DNA of 23,648 nucleotides from NCBI GenBank assembly GCA_964639205.1, contig CAZXCG010000023.1:1-23648 (forward strand). The letters are read 5' to 3'. The translations under genes were made by a program, and so were the position numbers. The notes under the pieces are model-generated. The model did not search any database, was not told where the DNA came from, and saw nothing but the letters and a program-made list of their open reading frames with translations. This stretch comes from CAZXCG01 sp964639205. Lineage in GTDB: Bacteria > Bacillota > Clostridia > Oscillospirales > Acutalibacteraceae. Shown here one piece after another: positions 16,037-22,393 of this stretch (position 1 is its first letter; each line of letters begins with the position of its first letter).

Positions 16037-16453
16037 ATGACTGTAAGAGAAATGACCGTTCAGGATTATGCCGAGGTTTCCGCGCTTTGGCAGATTACAA
16101 GCAAACGCGCCCTTTGCGCCGAGGATGAAGAGCTGCCGCTGAAAAACTATCTCCGGCGAAACGCGGGAATAAGCCAGGTCGCTGTTATCGACGGGAAAAT
16201 CATAGGCACCGTTCTCGCCGGGCACGACGGCAGACGCGGCTTTATTTATCATATGGCCGTGCTTCCGGAATACCGCCGCATGGGTGTTGCTCATGCCCTT
16301 GCTCAAACAGCGGTAAGAAAATTAAAGGAAGAAAATATTCGTAAAACTCATATTTTCTGTTTTTGCGATAACGAAATCGGTCATTCTTTTTGGAAGGATT
16401 TCGGCTTTACAGAACGCAGAGATATTGATGTTTTTTCATATACGGAGGAATAA
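16037..16453 (+). CDS. GNAT-family N-acetyltransferase inside the arg operon
   Basis: The 138-residue single-domain acetyltransferase starts at ATG 16037, five bases after GGCAGGG. An in-frame TTG overlapping the argB stop would add six residues and lacks a ribosome site. It contains the GNAT motif A region MAVLPEYRRMGVAHAL, with the R/Q-x-x-G-x-G/A acetyl-CoA pyrophosphate loop, and the later FWKDFGF motif B. Its location between argB and argD suggests a role in acetyl-glutamate supply, like the short ArgA-type synthases of some bacteria, but GNAT substrates cannot be assigned from motifs alone. The argD ribosome site (GGAGG) is in its last codons. Confidence 0.85.
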   Translation: MTVREMTVQDYAEVSALWQITSKRALCAEDEELPLKNYLRRNAGISQVAVIDGKIIGTVLAGHDGRRGFIYHMAVLPEYRRMGVAHALAQTAVRKLKEENIRKTHIFCFCDNEIGHSFWKDFGFTERRDIDVFSYTEE

Positions 16454-16459
16454 TATAAA

Positions 16460-17485
16460 ATGAATCTTGAGCAAATTAAGTCGCTTGACAGCCGGTACGT
16501 TATGCACACTTATGCAAGGTACGACGTACTCCTTGACCACGGTAAAGGGGCGGTCGCATATGATTCAAACGGAAAAAAATATATAGACGTAAGCTCAGGA
16601 ATAGGCGTAAACTCGCTTGGCTACTGCAACGACGGATGGGTTGACGCCGTTACCCGCCAGCTTGCAAAAATCCAGCATATTTCAAATTACTATTACAGCG
16701 AACCCACAACTTTGCTTGCACAGCAGCTTTGCGAGCTTTCCGGAATGTCTAAGGCTTTTTTCGGGAACAGCGGAGCAGAGGCTAACGAATGTGCAATAAA
16801 AACAGCCAGAAAATATAGCTTTGATAAATACGGCGCCGGCAGAAGTGAAATTATAACCCTTTGCAACTCCTTCCACGGAAGAACCGTAACAACGCTTGCC
16901 GCTACCGGTCAGGAGTTTTTCCATAATTATTTTTTCCCGTTCACGGGCGATTTTTCCTACGTTCCTTCAAACGACATTTCACCTCTTAAAGAAGCAGTAA
17001 CCGAAAAAACCTGCGCCGTAATGCTTGAATGTGTTCAGGGCGAGGGAGGAGTAAACATTTTAGACGGCGAGTATCTGAAAAATGTTCAGAAGCTTTGCCG
17101 CGAAAAGGATATTTTGCTCATAATAGACGAAATTCAAACCGGAATTGCGCGNNNNNNNNNNNNNNNNNNNNNNNNNNNNNNNNNNNNNNNNNNNNNNNNN
17201 NNNNNNNNNNNNNNNNNNNNNNNNNNNNNNNNNNNNNNNNNNNNNNNNNNNGGAAAATGCAGAAGCATAAAAGGGGTTAAGTCCGTCCGGAATCTCGGAA
17301 TGATGATAGGCGTCGAGCTTGAAAAGGACAATGCCAAAGAAACCGCCGCCGCCTGCGTTAAAAACGGACTGCTCATAATAACGGCAAAACAGCTTTTGCG
17401 TATGCTTCCGCCGCTTACAATTACATATGATGAAATTGACGAGGCTCTCGCAATACTTGAAAGAACTATATCGGAGGTAAAATAA
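16460..17485 (+). CDS. argD: Acetylornithine aminotransferase, interrupted by an assembly gap
   Basis: This is a PLP class III aminotransferase that converts N-acetylglutamate semialdehyde to N-acetylornithine. Visible parts are GNSGAEANE, NSFHGRT and IIDEIQTGIAR before the gap, and VRNLGMMIGVELE after it. The region that should hold the PLP lysine (the AKxLGGG-type segment) and the HGSTFGGNP motif is missing in the run of N at 17152-17251. With 100 N the frame stays open at 341 codons, but the family is about 390-400 residues, so the real gap should be nearer 250-270 bases. The gene is probably intact in the organism. Confidence 0.93.
   Translation: MNLEQIKSLDSRYVMHTYARYDVLLDHGKGAVAYDSNGKKYIDVSSGIGVNSLGYCNDGWVDAVTRQLAKIQHISNYYYSEPTTLLAQQLCELSGMSKAFFGNSGAEANECAIKTARKYSFDKYGAGRSEIITLCNSFHGRTVTTLAATGQEFFHNYFFPFTGDFSYVPSNDISPLKEAVTEKTCAVMLECVQGEGGVNILDGEYLKNVQKLCREKDILLIIDEIQTGIAXXXXXXXXXXXXXXXXXXXXXXXXXXXXXXXXXXGKCRSIKGVKSVRNLGMMIGVELEKDNAKETAAACVKNGLLIITAKQLLRMLPPLTITYDEIDEALAILERTISEVK
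17152..17251. other. Assembly gap of 100 N inside argD
   Basis: A run of exactly 100 N, the conventional placeholder for a gap of unknown size. It replaces the PLP-lysine region of argD. Confidence 0.98.
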
Positions 17486-17486
17486 A

Positions 17487-18395
17487 ATGAAGCATTTGCT
17501 CAAACTTTTAGACTGCACTGAAGAAGAAATAACCGGCATTCTCAATCTTGCCGACCAGCTTAAATATGAGCTCAAGCACGACATCCCCCACAAGCATTTG
17601 GCGGGCAAAACGCTGGGAATGATTTTTGAAAAGTCCAGTACCAGAACCCGAGTTTCCTTTGAAGTCGGTATGGTGCAGCTTGGAGGCTATCCGCTCTTTT
17701 TGTCTTCTAACGACCTGCAAATAGGCAGGGGAGAGCCTGTACAGGACACGGCGCGCGTTTTGTCGCGCTTTCTTGACGGCATTATGATTCGTACCTTTGA
17801 CCAATCCGAGGTTGAAGCGCTTGCCAAGTGCGGAAGCATTCCGGTTATTAACGGACTTACCGATTTTTGTCATCCCTGTCAGGTACTTGCGGATCTTATG
17901 ACTATCAGGGAGTTTAAGGGTAAGCTTCAGGGTCTTAAAATGTGCTTTATCGGCGACGGAAACAATATGATGAATTCTCTCATTGTCGGCGCTTTAAAAA
18001 CCGGGATGTCAATCTCCGTTGCCTGTCCGGAAGGCTATGAGCCCGCGCAGGAGGTTTTGGACTTTGCTTCCGGATATGCGGACAAATTTGAATTACTGCG
18101 GGACCCCTTTGCCGCCGCAAAGAACGCCGATGTTTTGATTACCGACGTTTGGGCGTCCATGGGGCAGGAAGGCGAGGCCGAAAAACGCGCCGAGGCTTTT
18201 GCCGGGGTCTATCAAATTAACAGCGAGCTGCTTGCGGCGGCAAACGAAGGCTGTATGATTCAGCACTGCTTGCCGGCACATAGAGGCGAAGAAATAACGG
18301 AAGAGGTTTTTGAGGCTCACGCAAACGAAATTTTTGAAGAAGCCGAAAACCGTCTGCACGCGCAGAAAGCCGTGCTTGTAACGCTGATGAAATGA
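17487..18395 (+). CDS. argF: Ornithine carbamoyltransferase
   Basis: The 302-residue protein has the carbamoyl-phosphate loop STRTR (51-55), HPCQ (129-132) and the ornithine-binding HCLP (260-263). It makes citrulline from ornithine and carbamoyl phosphate. The STRTR-HPCQ-HCLP set fits anabolic or catabolic OTC, but the arg cluster context indicates the anabolic enzyme. It begins one base after the argD stop, and its own stop overlaps the alkyltransferase ATG (ATGA). Confidence 0.97.
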   Translation: MKHLLKLLDCTEEEITGILNLADQLKYELKHDIPHKHLAGKTLGMIFEKSSTRTRVSFEVGMVQLGGYPLFLSSNDLQIGRGEPVQDTARVLSRFLDGIMIRTFDQSEVEALAKCGSIPVINGLTDFCHPCQVLADLMTIREFKGKLQGLKMCFIGDGNNMMNSLIVGALKTGMSISVACPEGYEPAQEVLDFASGYADKFELLRDPFAAAKNADVLITDVWASMGQEGEAEKRAEAFAGVYQINSELLAAANEGCMIQHCLPAHRGEEITEEVFEAHANEIFEEAENRLHAQKAVLVTLMK

Positions 18396-18862
18396 TTGCG
18401 AGCGAACGCAGGCTCTGCCGCGCCTGCTTTGACACTCCCGCGGGTCGGCTTACCGTCGCTGTTGATTCGCAAGCCGTTTGCTCGCTCTCCTTCGGAGGGT
18501 GCGCGCACAATGACTGTACCGCGCTTTTAAGAGACGCGGAAAAGCAAATTTCGGAATATTTTTCCGGTAAGCGGCGCAAATTTGATTTGCCGCTGAAGCT
18601 GAGCGGCAGTCCGTTTCAGCTCAGAGTTTGGAACGAGCTTTTGAACATTCCGTACGGTCAGACCGCTTCCTACTCGGAAATTGCCCGAATTTTAGGCAAT
18701 CCAAAAGCCTGCCGCGCGGTCGGAAATGCAAATAATAAAAATCCGATTCCGCTGCTTGTGCCGTGTCACAGAGTTGTCGGCAAGAACGGCAGTCTTACGG
18801 GCTATGCGGGCGGAATTGAATTTAAAAAATTCCTGCTTGATTTGGAAAAAGGCGGAATTTAA
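18392..18862 (+). CDS. ogt: Methylated-DNA--protein-cysteine methyltransferase
   Basis: The 156-residue suicide DNA repair protein has the acceptor cysteine in PCHRV (C125), the helix-turn-helix region IPYGQTASYSEIA with its conserved tyrosine, and RAVGNANNKNP. It removes alkyl groups from O6-alkylguanine. It overlaps argF by four bases and so rides on the arg transcript, an unrelated hitchhiker. Its last codons overlap the terminator of the convergent lipoprotein gene. A weak plus-strand hairpin AAAGCGG/CCGCTTT (18876-18900) may end the arg transcript. Confidence 0.93.
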   Translation: MIASERRLCRACFDTPAGRLTVAVDSQAVCSLSFGGCAHNDCTALLRDAEKQISEYFSGKRRKFDLPLKLSGSPFQLRVWNELLNIPYGQTASYSEIARILGNPKACRAVGNANNKNPIPLLVPCHRVVGKNGSLTGYAGGIEFKKFLLDLEKGGI

Positions 18863-18868
18863 ACCGCC
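18846..18868 (-). terminator. Intrinsic terminator of the lipoprotein transcript
   Basis: On the minus strand, GGCGG-TTTAAATT-CCGCC (18868 to 18851) is followed by TTTTT (18850-18846). It lies inside the end of the convergent alkyltransferase gene. Confidence 0.5.
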
Positions 18869-18888
18869 CAACATAAAAGCGGGCGCGT

Positions 18889-19269
18889 TTACTCCGCTTT
18901 ATCTTCCGACGCAACGCGGGTAAATTCGATTTCCTGACCCTCATAGCTTATAAAGGCGCTGTCGCCTTGCACCGAGTAGGAAAAGCATAAATTTTCACCC
19001 ATTGAAGCGTCGGTTATAACAAATCCGTCGTTGCTTACTATGCACGCGCCGCTTATTTTTGCAGTAGACACCTCGTCGCCGCCCGATATTATAAGCTCCG
19101 CGCTCCTTGTATCAAAGTGCAGTAAAATCTCGGTTCCGTTGCCGTTTTGCGCGCGCCAATCGCTTAAAGTCAGCTCGTCGGAGTATGATTCTATTGCTTG
19201 AGTACAGCCGCACGTAAATATAAAAAGTGAACAAAGCAAAATTAAAATGCCGTGCTTCAGCTTAAACAC
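18889..19269 (-). CDS. Small predicted lipoprotein
   Basis: The 126-residue protein starts at GTG (19269-19267) with AGGTGG four bases upstream. It has a basic N-terminus, a hydrophobic helix and a lipobox-like end TCGC (cysteine around residue 22), so it is probably exported and lipid-anchored, though the -3 residue is not ideal. The remainder is beta-rich and acidic. I do not recognise the family. It follows the DUF2325 gene on the same strand after 100 bases and may be cotranscribed. Confidence 0.7.
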   Translation of the reverse strand: MFKLKHGILILLCSLFIFTCGCTQAIESYSDELTLSDWRAQNGNGTEILLHFDTRSAELIISGGDEVSTAKISGACIVSNDGFVITDASMGENLCFSYSVQGDSAFISYEGQEIEFTRVASEDKAE

Positions 19270-19369
19270 GTTACCACCTGCCTTCGTAGCGGTACTTATG
19301 TTTATGCTGAGCGCGGCAAAAAAAGACCTTTTTTCTTCTGTCTGTTAAGTGCAGACGGGGCAAAACGGC

Positions 19370-19663
19370 TTACGGCTGCAACCCCGCGCAATGCTCCGAC
19401 AAAACTCCGTGCAGTGCCGACGCGCTGCTGGTGTGTACGCGCGCTATCGGTATATTGTTTTTCTTTGCTTCCTGCGCCGCACTTATCACCATTTTGTGAG
19501 ATACGGTGCTTGTAAACAAAATCAGTAAATCCGGATATCCCATTTTTCTTTTCAGGGAGCCGTTCTCCTTTGTAAAGATTTTTGCCTTGCACCCGTAATT
19601 TTTGCAAATGTCGGCATACTGACAGGCCATTTTTTCGTTACCGCCCACTATTACAACGCTCAT
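19370..19663 (-). CDS. DUF2325 family protein
   Basis: The 97-residue cytoplasmic protein has the DUF2325 pattern: N-terminal MSVVIVGGNEKM, CQYADICKNYGCKAKIF, PDLLILFTSTVSHKM and HTSSASAL near the end. It folds like a small Rossmann/receiver domain, and its function is unknown. It starts at ATG 19663 behind AAAGGAAG. It has a near-consensus promoter overlapped by a perfect palindrome, which suggests tight repression. From general memory, DUF2325 genes in Clostridia are often near iron-uptake genes, but none is visible here. Confidence 0.85.
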   Translation of the reverse strand: MSVVIVGGNEKMACQYADICKNYGCKAKIFTKENGSLKRKMGYPDLLILFTSTVSHKMVISAAQEAKKNNIPIARVHTSSASALHGVLSEHCAGLQP

Positions 19664-19683
19664 AAAGCAAGCTTCCTTTCCAC

Positions 19684-19707
19684 TATAGTTAGTATAAACT
19701 AACTATA
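19684..19707. promoter_or_regulatory. Operator-like perfect palindrome at the DUF2325 promoter
   Basis: TATAGTTAGT (19684-19693), spacer ATAA, ACTAACTATA (19698-19707): ten perfectly paired bases on each side. It begins directly downstream of the minus-strand -10 and covers the expected transcription start, a classic repressor position. The TTAGTTAG-like half-sites recall DtxR-family metalloregulator boxes; the regulator identity is inference. Confidence 0.7.
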
Positions 19708-19736
19708 ATAATACAATAAAATCCTTCCGTTGTCAA
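19708..19736 (-). promoter_or_regulatory. DUF2325 promoter
   Basis: On the minus strand, a perfect TTGACA (19736-19731), a 17-base spacer and TATTAT (19713-19708). It is among the strongest promoters in the window. Confidence 0.85.
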
Positions 19737-19782
19737 TAGCTTTTCAAGTTTAATAAAATTTATTTGTATCTGCTTGTGAAAA

Positions 19783-19832
19783 TGCAGCCCGCCGTCTTAA
19801 AGGCGTGGGGGACATATTTGCCTAAGTTATAA
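19783..19832 (-). repeat. Truncated copy E of the structured element, reverse strand
   Basis: Read on the minus strand it begins ATAACTTAGGCAAATATGTC and continues through the first GC hairpin to GGCGGGCTGCATT, followed by a decayed ATACAA. The homology then ends. It lies upstream of the DUF2325 promoter, so unlike copies A and B it is not inside that leader. The rest of the divergent spacer (19833-19917) has an imperfect inverted repeat around 19861-19889 and the ribosome site of the next gene. Confidence 0.6.
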
Positions 19833-19917
19833 ACGGATTTAAGACGGAAATACTATGTTTACGGCGGCTCTAAGCTAAGCTTAAGCCGTTAATATGAAAA
19901 ATAAGGAGTGTTAAAAA

Positions 19918-20352
19918 TTGGTTGAGCCCGATACAGTAAAACTGCTCAGAGAATGCGACGCAGGTATCAAAATGGGTGTTTCGGCAATCGATGAGGTTTT
20001 GCCATATGTAAACAATATCAGATTTAAAGGATACCTGACCGAAAGCAAGTCCCATCATGAAAAACTGAAAGAAAAATTGCAGTGTCTTCTTGACAAATAT
20101 CACGACGGCGGAAAGGAACCGAGCGCAGCTGCCAAAGGTATGTCGTGGTTAAAAACAAATATGAAGCTTGTTGTTAACGAATCGGACAAAACAATAGCCG
20201 ACCTTATAACGGACGGCTGCAACATGGGTGTAAAATATCTGCATAAATATCTTAACGAATACAAAGCCGCAGATGAAAATTCCAAGGATATAACCAAACG
20301 CATTATCAATATTGAAGAAGAGCTTGCGGTTAAAATCCGGATATTTTTGTAG
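19918..20352 (+). CDS. Small four-helix-bundle protein, possibly ferritin-like
   Basis: The 144-residue protein starts at TTG 19918, eight bases after AAGGAGTG. It is wholly helical, with heptad-like spacing and conserved-looking blocks LLRECDAGIKMG, ESKSHHEKLKEKL, SWLKTNMKL and DGCNMGVKYLHKYL. This resembles clostridial hypothetical proteins of a DUF2383/ferritin-like fold, but a di-iron ExxH pair is not clear. There is no signal or membrane segment. A strong terminator follows, so it is a monocistronic unit. The function is unknown; proximity to a possibly metal-regulated gene is only suggestive. Confidence 0.7.
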   Translation: MVEPDTVKLLRECDAGIKMGVSAIDEVLPYVNNIRFKGYLTESKSHHEKLKEKLQCLLDKYHDGGKEPSAAAKGMSWLKTNMKLVVNESDKTIADLITDGCNMGVKYLHKYLNEYKAADENSKDITKRIINIEEELAVKIRIFL

Positions 20353-20381
20353 ACGCATAAATTTGATTTAAAGGCAGAAAA

Positions 20382-20417
20382 CGGCAAGCTGTGTGGTCGC
20401 GGCTTGCCGCGATTTTT
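20382..20417 (+). terminator. Intrinsic terminator after the helical-bundle gene
   Basis: CGGCAAGC (20382-20389), a 12-base loop, GCTTGCCG (20402-20409), then CGATTTTT. This is a stable stem with a T-run. Confidence 0.75.
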
Positions 20418-20483
20418 AAGAGGCTGTAAAAGATATTTGGGCAATTTTGTTGCGTTTCGGCGTTTGCCGGATTTACGCCGCAC

Positions 20484-20512
20484 TTGACAATAAAGCTTTT
20501 ATCGTGTAAAAT
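20484..20512 (+). promoter_or_regulatory. tRNA-Arg promoter
   Basis: A perfect TTGACA (20484-20489), a 17-base spacer and TAAAAT (20507-20512). Transcription would start about 100 bases before the tRNA. The 5' leader contains the TTGCAAAAGCTGCAATCG motif (20558-20575) that also occurs near argH. Confidence 0.75.
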
Positions 20513-20619
20513 AAATAAGCAAACCTGCGCTTTTAATTTTATTTTTCCGGCTAAATGTTGCAAAAGCTGCAATCGCCCGGAACGTAAAAAGCAAAAGGAT
20601 TGCAGTTCAAATTGAATAT

Positions 20620-20696
20620 GTCGCTATAGCTCAGCCGGATAGAGCGACCGCCTCCTAAGCGGTAGGCCGGAGGTTCGAATCCTCTTAGCGACGCCA
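20620..20696 (+). tRNA. tRNA-Arg (anticodon CCT)
   Basis: A full cloverleaf can be drawn. The acceptor stem is GTCGCTA with TAGCGAC, the anticodon stem is ACCGC/GCGGT around the loop CTCCTAA (anticodon CCT, reading AGG), and the T arm is GGAGG-TTCGAAT-CCTCT. The discriminator is G, and CCA is encoded at 20694-20696. A promoter and a terminator bracket it, so it is a single-gene unit. Confidence 0.97.
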
Positions 20697-20699
20697 CGT

Positions 20700-20731
20700 C
20701 GGAGCAAAGTCCGCTTTGCTCCGGTTTTTTT
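20700..20731 (+). terminator. tRNA terminator
   Basis: CGGAGCAAAG, loop TCCG, CTTTGCTCCG (20700-20723), then GTTTTTTTC. It begins four bases after the tRNA CCA. Confidence 0.9.
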
Positions 20732-20816
20732 CTTCGGTTTTTTCGGTTTGTTTTGCAAAAAAAGCCGTCAGCCCGTGTTTAAGCTGTAAATCCGCAGTTA
20801 AATAACCCCCCAAAAA

Positions 20817-20849
20817 AAAGCTTTGAGGTTACAAACCGCAAAGCTTTTG
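20817..20849. terminator. Bidirectional terminator between the tRNA and pilus operon
   Basis: The stem AAAAGCTTTG-GGTT pairs with AACC-CAAAGCTTTT, with one mismatch. It is flanked by an A-run on the left and a T-run on the right, so it can end the minus-strand pilus transcript and any plus-strand read-through. The stretch 20732-20816 shows nothing else recognisable. Confidence 0.75.
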
Positions 20850-20851
20850 TT

Positions 20852-20908
20852 TTTTTGCAAAGGCTGCATATTTTTGCAAAGGCTGCATATTTTTGCAAAG
20901 GGTACATA
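20852..20908 (+). repeat. Three-copy 19-base tandem repeat
   Basis: Two identical units TTTTTGCAAAGGCTGCATA (20852-20870, 20871-20889) and a third with two changes (20890-20908). They lie just after the stop of the last pilus-operon gene. The core TTGCAAAGGCTGCA is similar to the TTGCAAAAGCTGCA motif seen in other spacers. Confidence 0.85.
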
Positions 20909-20921
20909 TTTTCCGCCCTCG

Positions 20922-21509
20922 CTAAATTTCCGCGCGGTCGCAGCGCACGGTCACGCGGCTTTGTCCGCCGTAGGTGCAGGTGTAAAGGGTTAAAGCGTAG
21001 CCGCTGTCAATCATCTCGCTGATTTGGGTGGGGAGGAGGGTTTCCACATCTTTAACGGTGTAAGCTGTGGTTACGCCGTTTACATCGGTAAAAAGGACGG
21101 AATCGCCCGGGCGCAGATTTTTAAGCATACCGAAATGGCTTGCGTAGTTGTGTGCGCAGATGACCAAATCGTTTGTTTTAACAGAGCCGAAATACCGGCA
21201 GGGGGCAAGGCGCAGTTTTGCATAGTCCCAGTTGCTCATTACGGGCAGCTCCAAATTAAGCGAAGGAATGGAAAGAAAGCCGATGTAGCCGTTGCCGTCA
21301 ACGGTCAGCTCCGGCTCGGTTTCGGCGGCGTTTTGCCCGGCGGGCTCGGCGGTTTGCTCTTCAACCGCTTTAATTATTTCGGATAAAATTTGCTCGGAGC
21401 TTTTGCCGGCGCTTTCGCTTTGCTCTTGATTAAAAGCAAACAGGGACAGCGCCGCAATCAGCAGGACCGCCCCCGTGAACATAAACAAAAAACCCAATTT
21501 TTTACGCAT
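20922..21509 (-). CDS. Sortase of uncertain class, last gene of the pilus operon
   Basis: The 195-residue protein has an N-terminal membrane helix (about 5-26), a variable linker and a sortase fold beginning GYIGFLSIPSL. The catalytic residues are H120 in CAHN, C178 in TLYTCTY and R185 in SRVTVRC. It lacks the C-terminal membrane helix of class C enzymes and looks class B/D-like. It starts at ATG 21509 with AAAGGGAG upstream, overlapping the surface-protein stop by eight bases. That overlap implies it processes that protein, probably as the housekeeping or cell-wall-attachment transpeptidase of this locus. The class call is by eye. Confidence 0.85.
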   Translation of the reverse strand: MRKKLGFLFMFTGAVLLIAALSLFAFNQEQSESAGKSSEQILSEIIKAVEEQTAEPAGQNAAETEPELTVDGNGYIGFLSIPSLNLELPVMSNWDYAKLRLAPCRYFGSVKTNDLVICAHNYASHFGMLKNLRPGDSVLFTDVNGVTTAYTVKDVETLLPTQISEMIDSGYALTLYTCTYGGQSRVTVRCDRAEI

Positions 21510-22392
21510 CTTTTCTCCCTTTAAAAAGCGCCCAGCCTAAAGCAAACAGCACCGCCCCGCAGAAGGCAAGCACCGGAACGGGCCAGTTGAGCTGACCTGT
21601 CTGCACCAGCTTGGGGGTGTTGGTAACCGTGAAAATATATCCGTCACGACTGTAAGAGGCGGCGTAGCCGCTTACGTCATCCTCGGCAACCGAGTATGAG
21701 TCGCTCTTGGGCATTTGCTCCCAAGTGCAGCTCCAGCTGTTGGAGCTGTTTAAGTCGGCGCTTTTAACCCGGGTTGAGCCGTCGTACAAATTAACGGTAA
21801 TTGAATTTGGGCGGGCGGAAGCGTCGTTTCCGTCGTTCCAAATTTTTTTAACGGTAATTTCCACAAGCTGCGTTACGTCCGTTTTCGGCGTAGCGTCAAT
21901 CTCGTAGACCCAGGCGCCGTTTTCTTCAGCGGGAAGAAACACAAGGAAGGGCGAGCAGCTTGAAAAAGCAGCGACGCTGTTTGTCTGCACAACAAGATAC
22001 AGCCCGAGCGGCAGCTCGTTAAAAACGGCGCCGCCGTCTTCATCGGTTACGGCTTTTGTGCCGGAAACGCCGTTTTCTTTGGCAAAAGCGGCAAGGCTTT
22101 TTGCATCCTGCGCGCTTTGCAAATCCTCCGGAGCGCCGCCGAACGACGCAAACGCTTCGGTAAATGTAAAAGCAAGATTATCGTTTTTGCTTACAGCGTC
22201 CGCCACACGGTAAGCGGTCAGCTCGGCGCCTGCCTCGGCTGCGCCCTCGGCTTTAAGCGTAACGGAAATAACGCCCTTTTTGTTAAAATCCACTGCGTCC
22301 GCCTTTTCTGCCGCAAGCGCGGTAAAAAAGCAACAGGGGAGAAGCAGAGCCAAAATCAAGCCAAGGCTTGCGGCTTTAAATTTTATTTCCAT
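21502..22392 (-). CDS. Cna-B-type surface protein with LVQTG sorting signal (minor or basal pilin)
   Basis: The 296-residue precursor has a signal peptide ending near ALAA (about 28) and an N-terminal pilin-like domain with GAVFNELPLGLYLVVQ, as in SpaA-type pilins. A Cna-B/collagen-adhesin B repeat follows (about 180-258, VKKIWNDGND to YIFTVTNT). The cell-wall sorting signal LVQTG (262-266) is followed by a hydrophobic helix and the positive tail KGRKDA. The usual proline of LPxTG is replaced by valine. It lies one base after the class C sortase gene and overlaps the following sortase gene, which fits a wall-anchored base or tip subunit. Confidence 0.88.
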   Translation of the reverse strand: MEIKFKAASLGLILALLLPCCFFTALAAEKADAVDFNKKGVISVTLKAEGAAEAGAELTAYRVADAVSKNDNLAFTFTEAFASFGGAPEDLQSAQDAKSLAAFAKENGVSGTKAVTDEDGGAVFNELPLGLYLVVQTNSVAAFSSCSPFLVFLPAEENGAWVYEIDATPKTDVTQLVEITVKKIWNDGNDASARPNSITVNLYDGSTRVKSADLNSSNSWSCTWEQMPKSDSYSVAEDDVSGYAASYSRDGYIFTVTNTPKLVQTGQLNWPVPVLAFCGAVLFALGWALFKGRKDA

Positions 22393-22393
22393 A

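Noticed and set aside
17060..17608. Minus-strand open frames across the N gap
   Set aside because: They are open only because N cannot show stops; they are shadows of argD and argF.
19252..19515. Plus-strand open frame antisense to the lipoprotein/DUF2325 region
   Set aside because: The opposing frames have a lipobox, DUF2325 motifs and ribosome sites; this one has none.
20484..20696. T-box or attenuator linking tRNA-Arg to arginine genes
   Set aside because: No T-box TGGNACC-type sequence or specifier loop is visible, and the tRNA has its own promoter and terminator; proximity to the arg cluster looks coincidental.
21024..21386. 120-codon plus-strand open frame antisense to the sortase gene
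   Set aside because: It is a shadow of a clear sortase coding frame, with no ribosome site.
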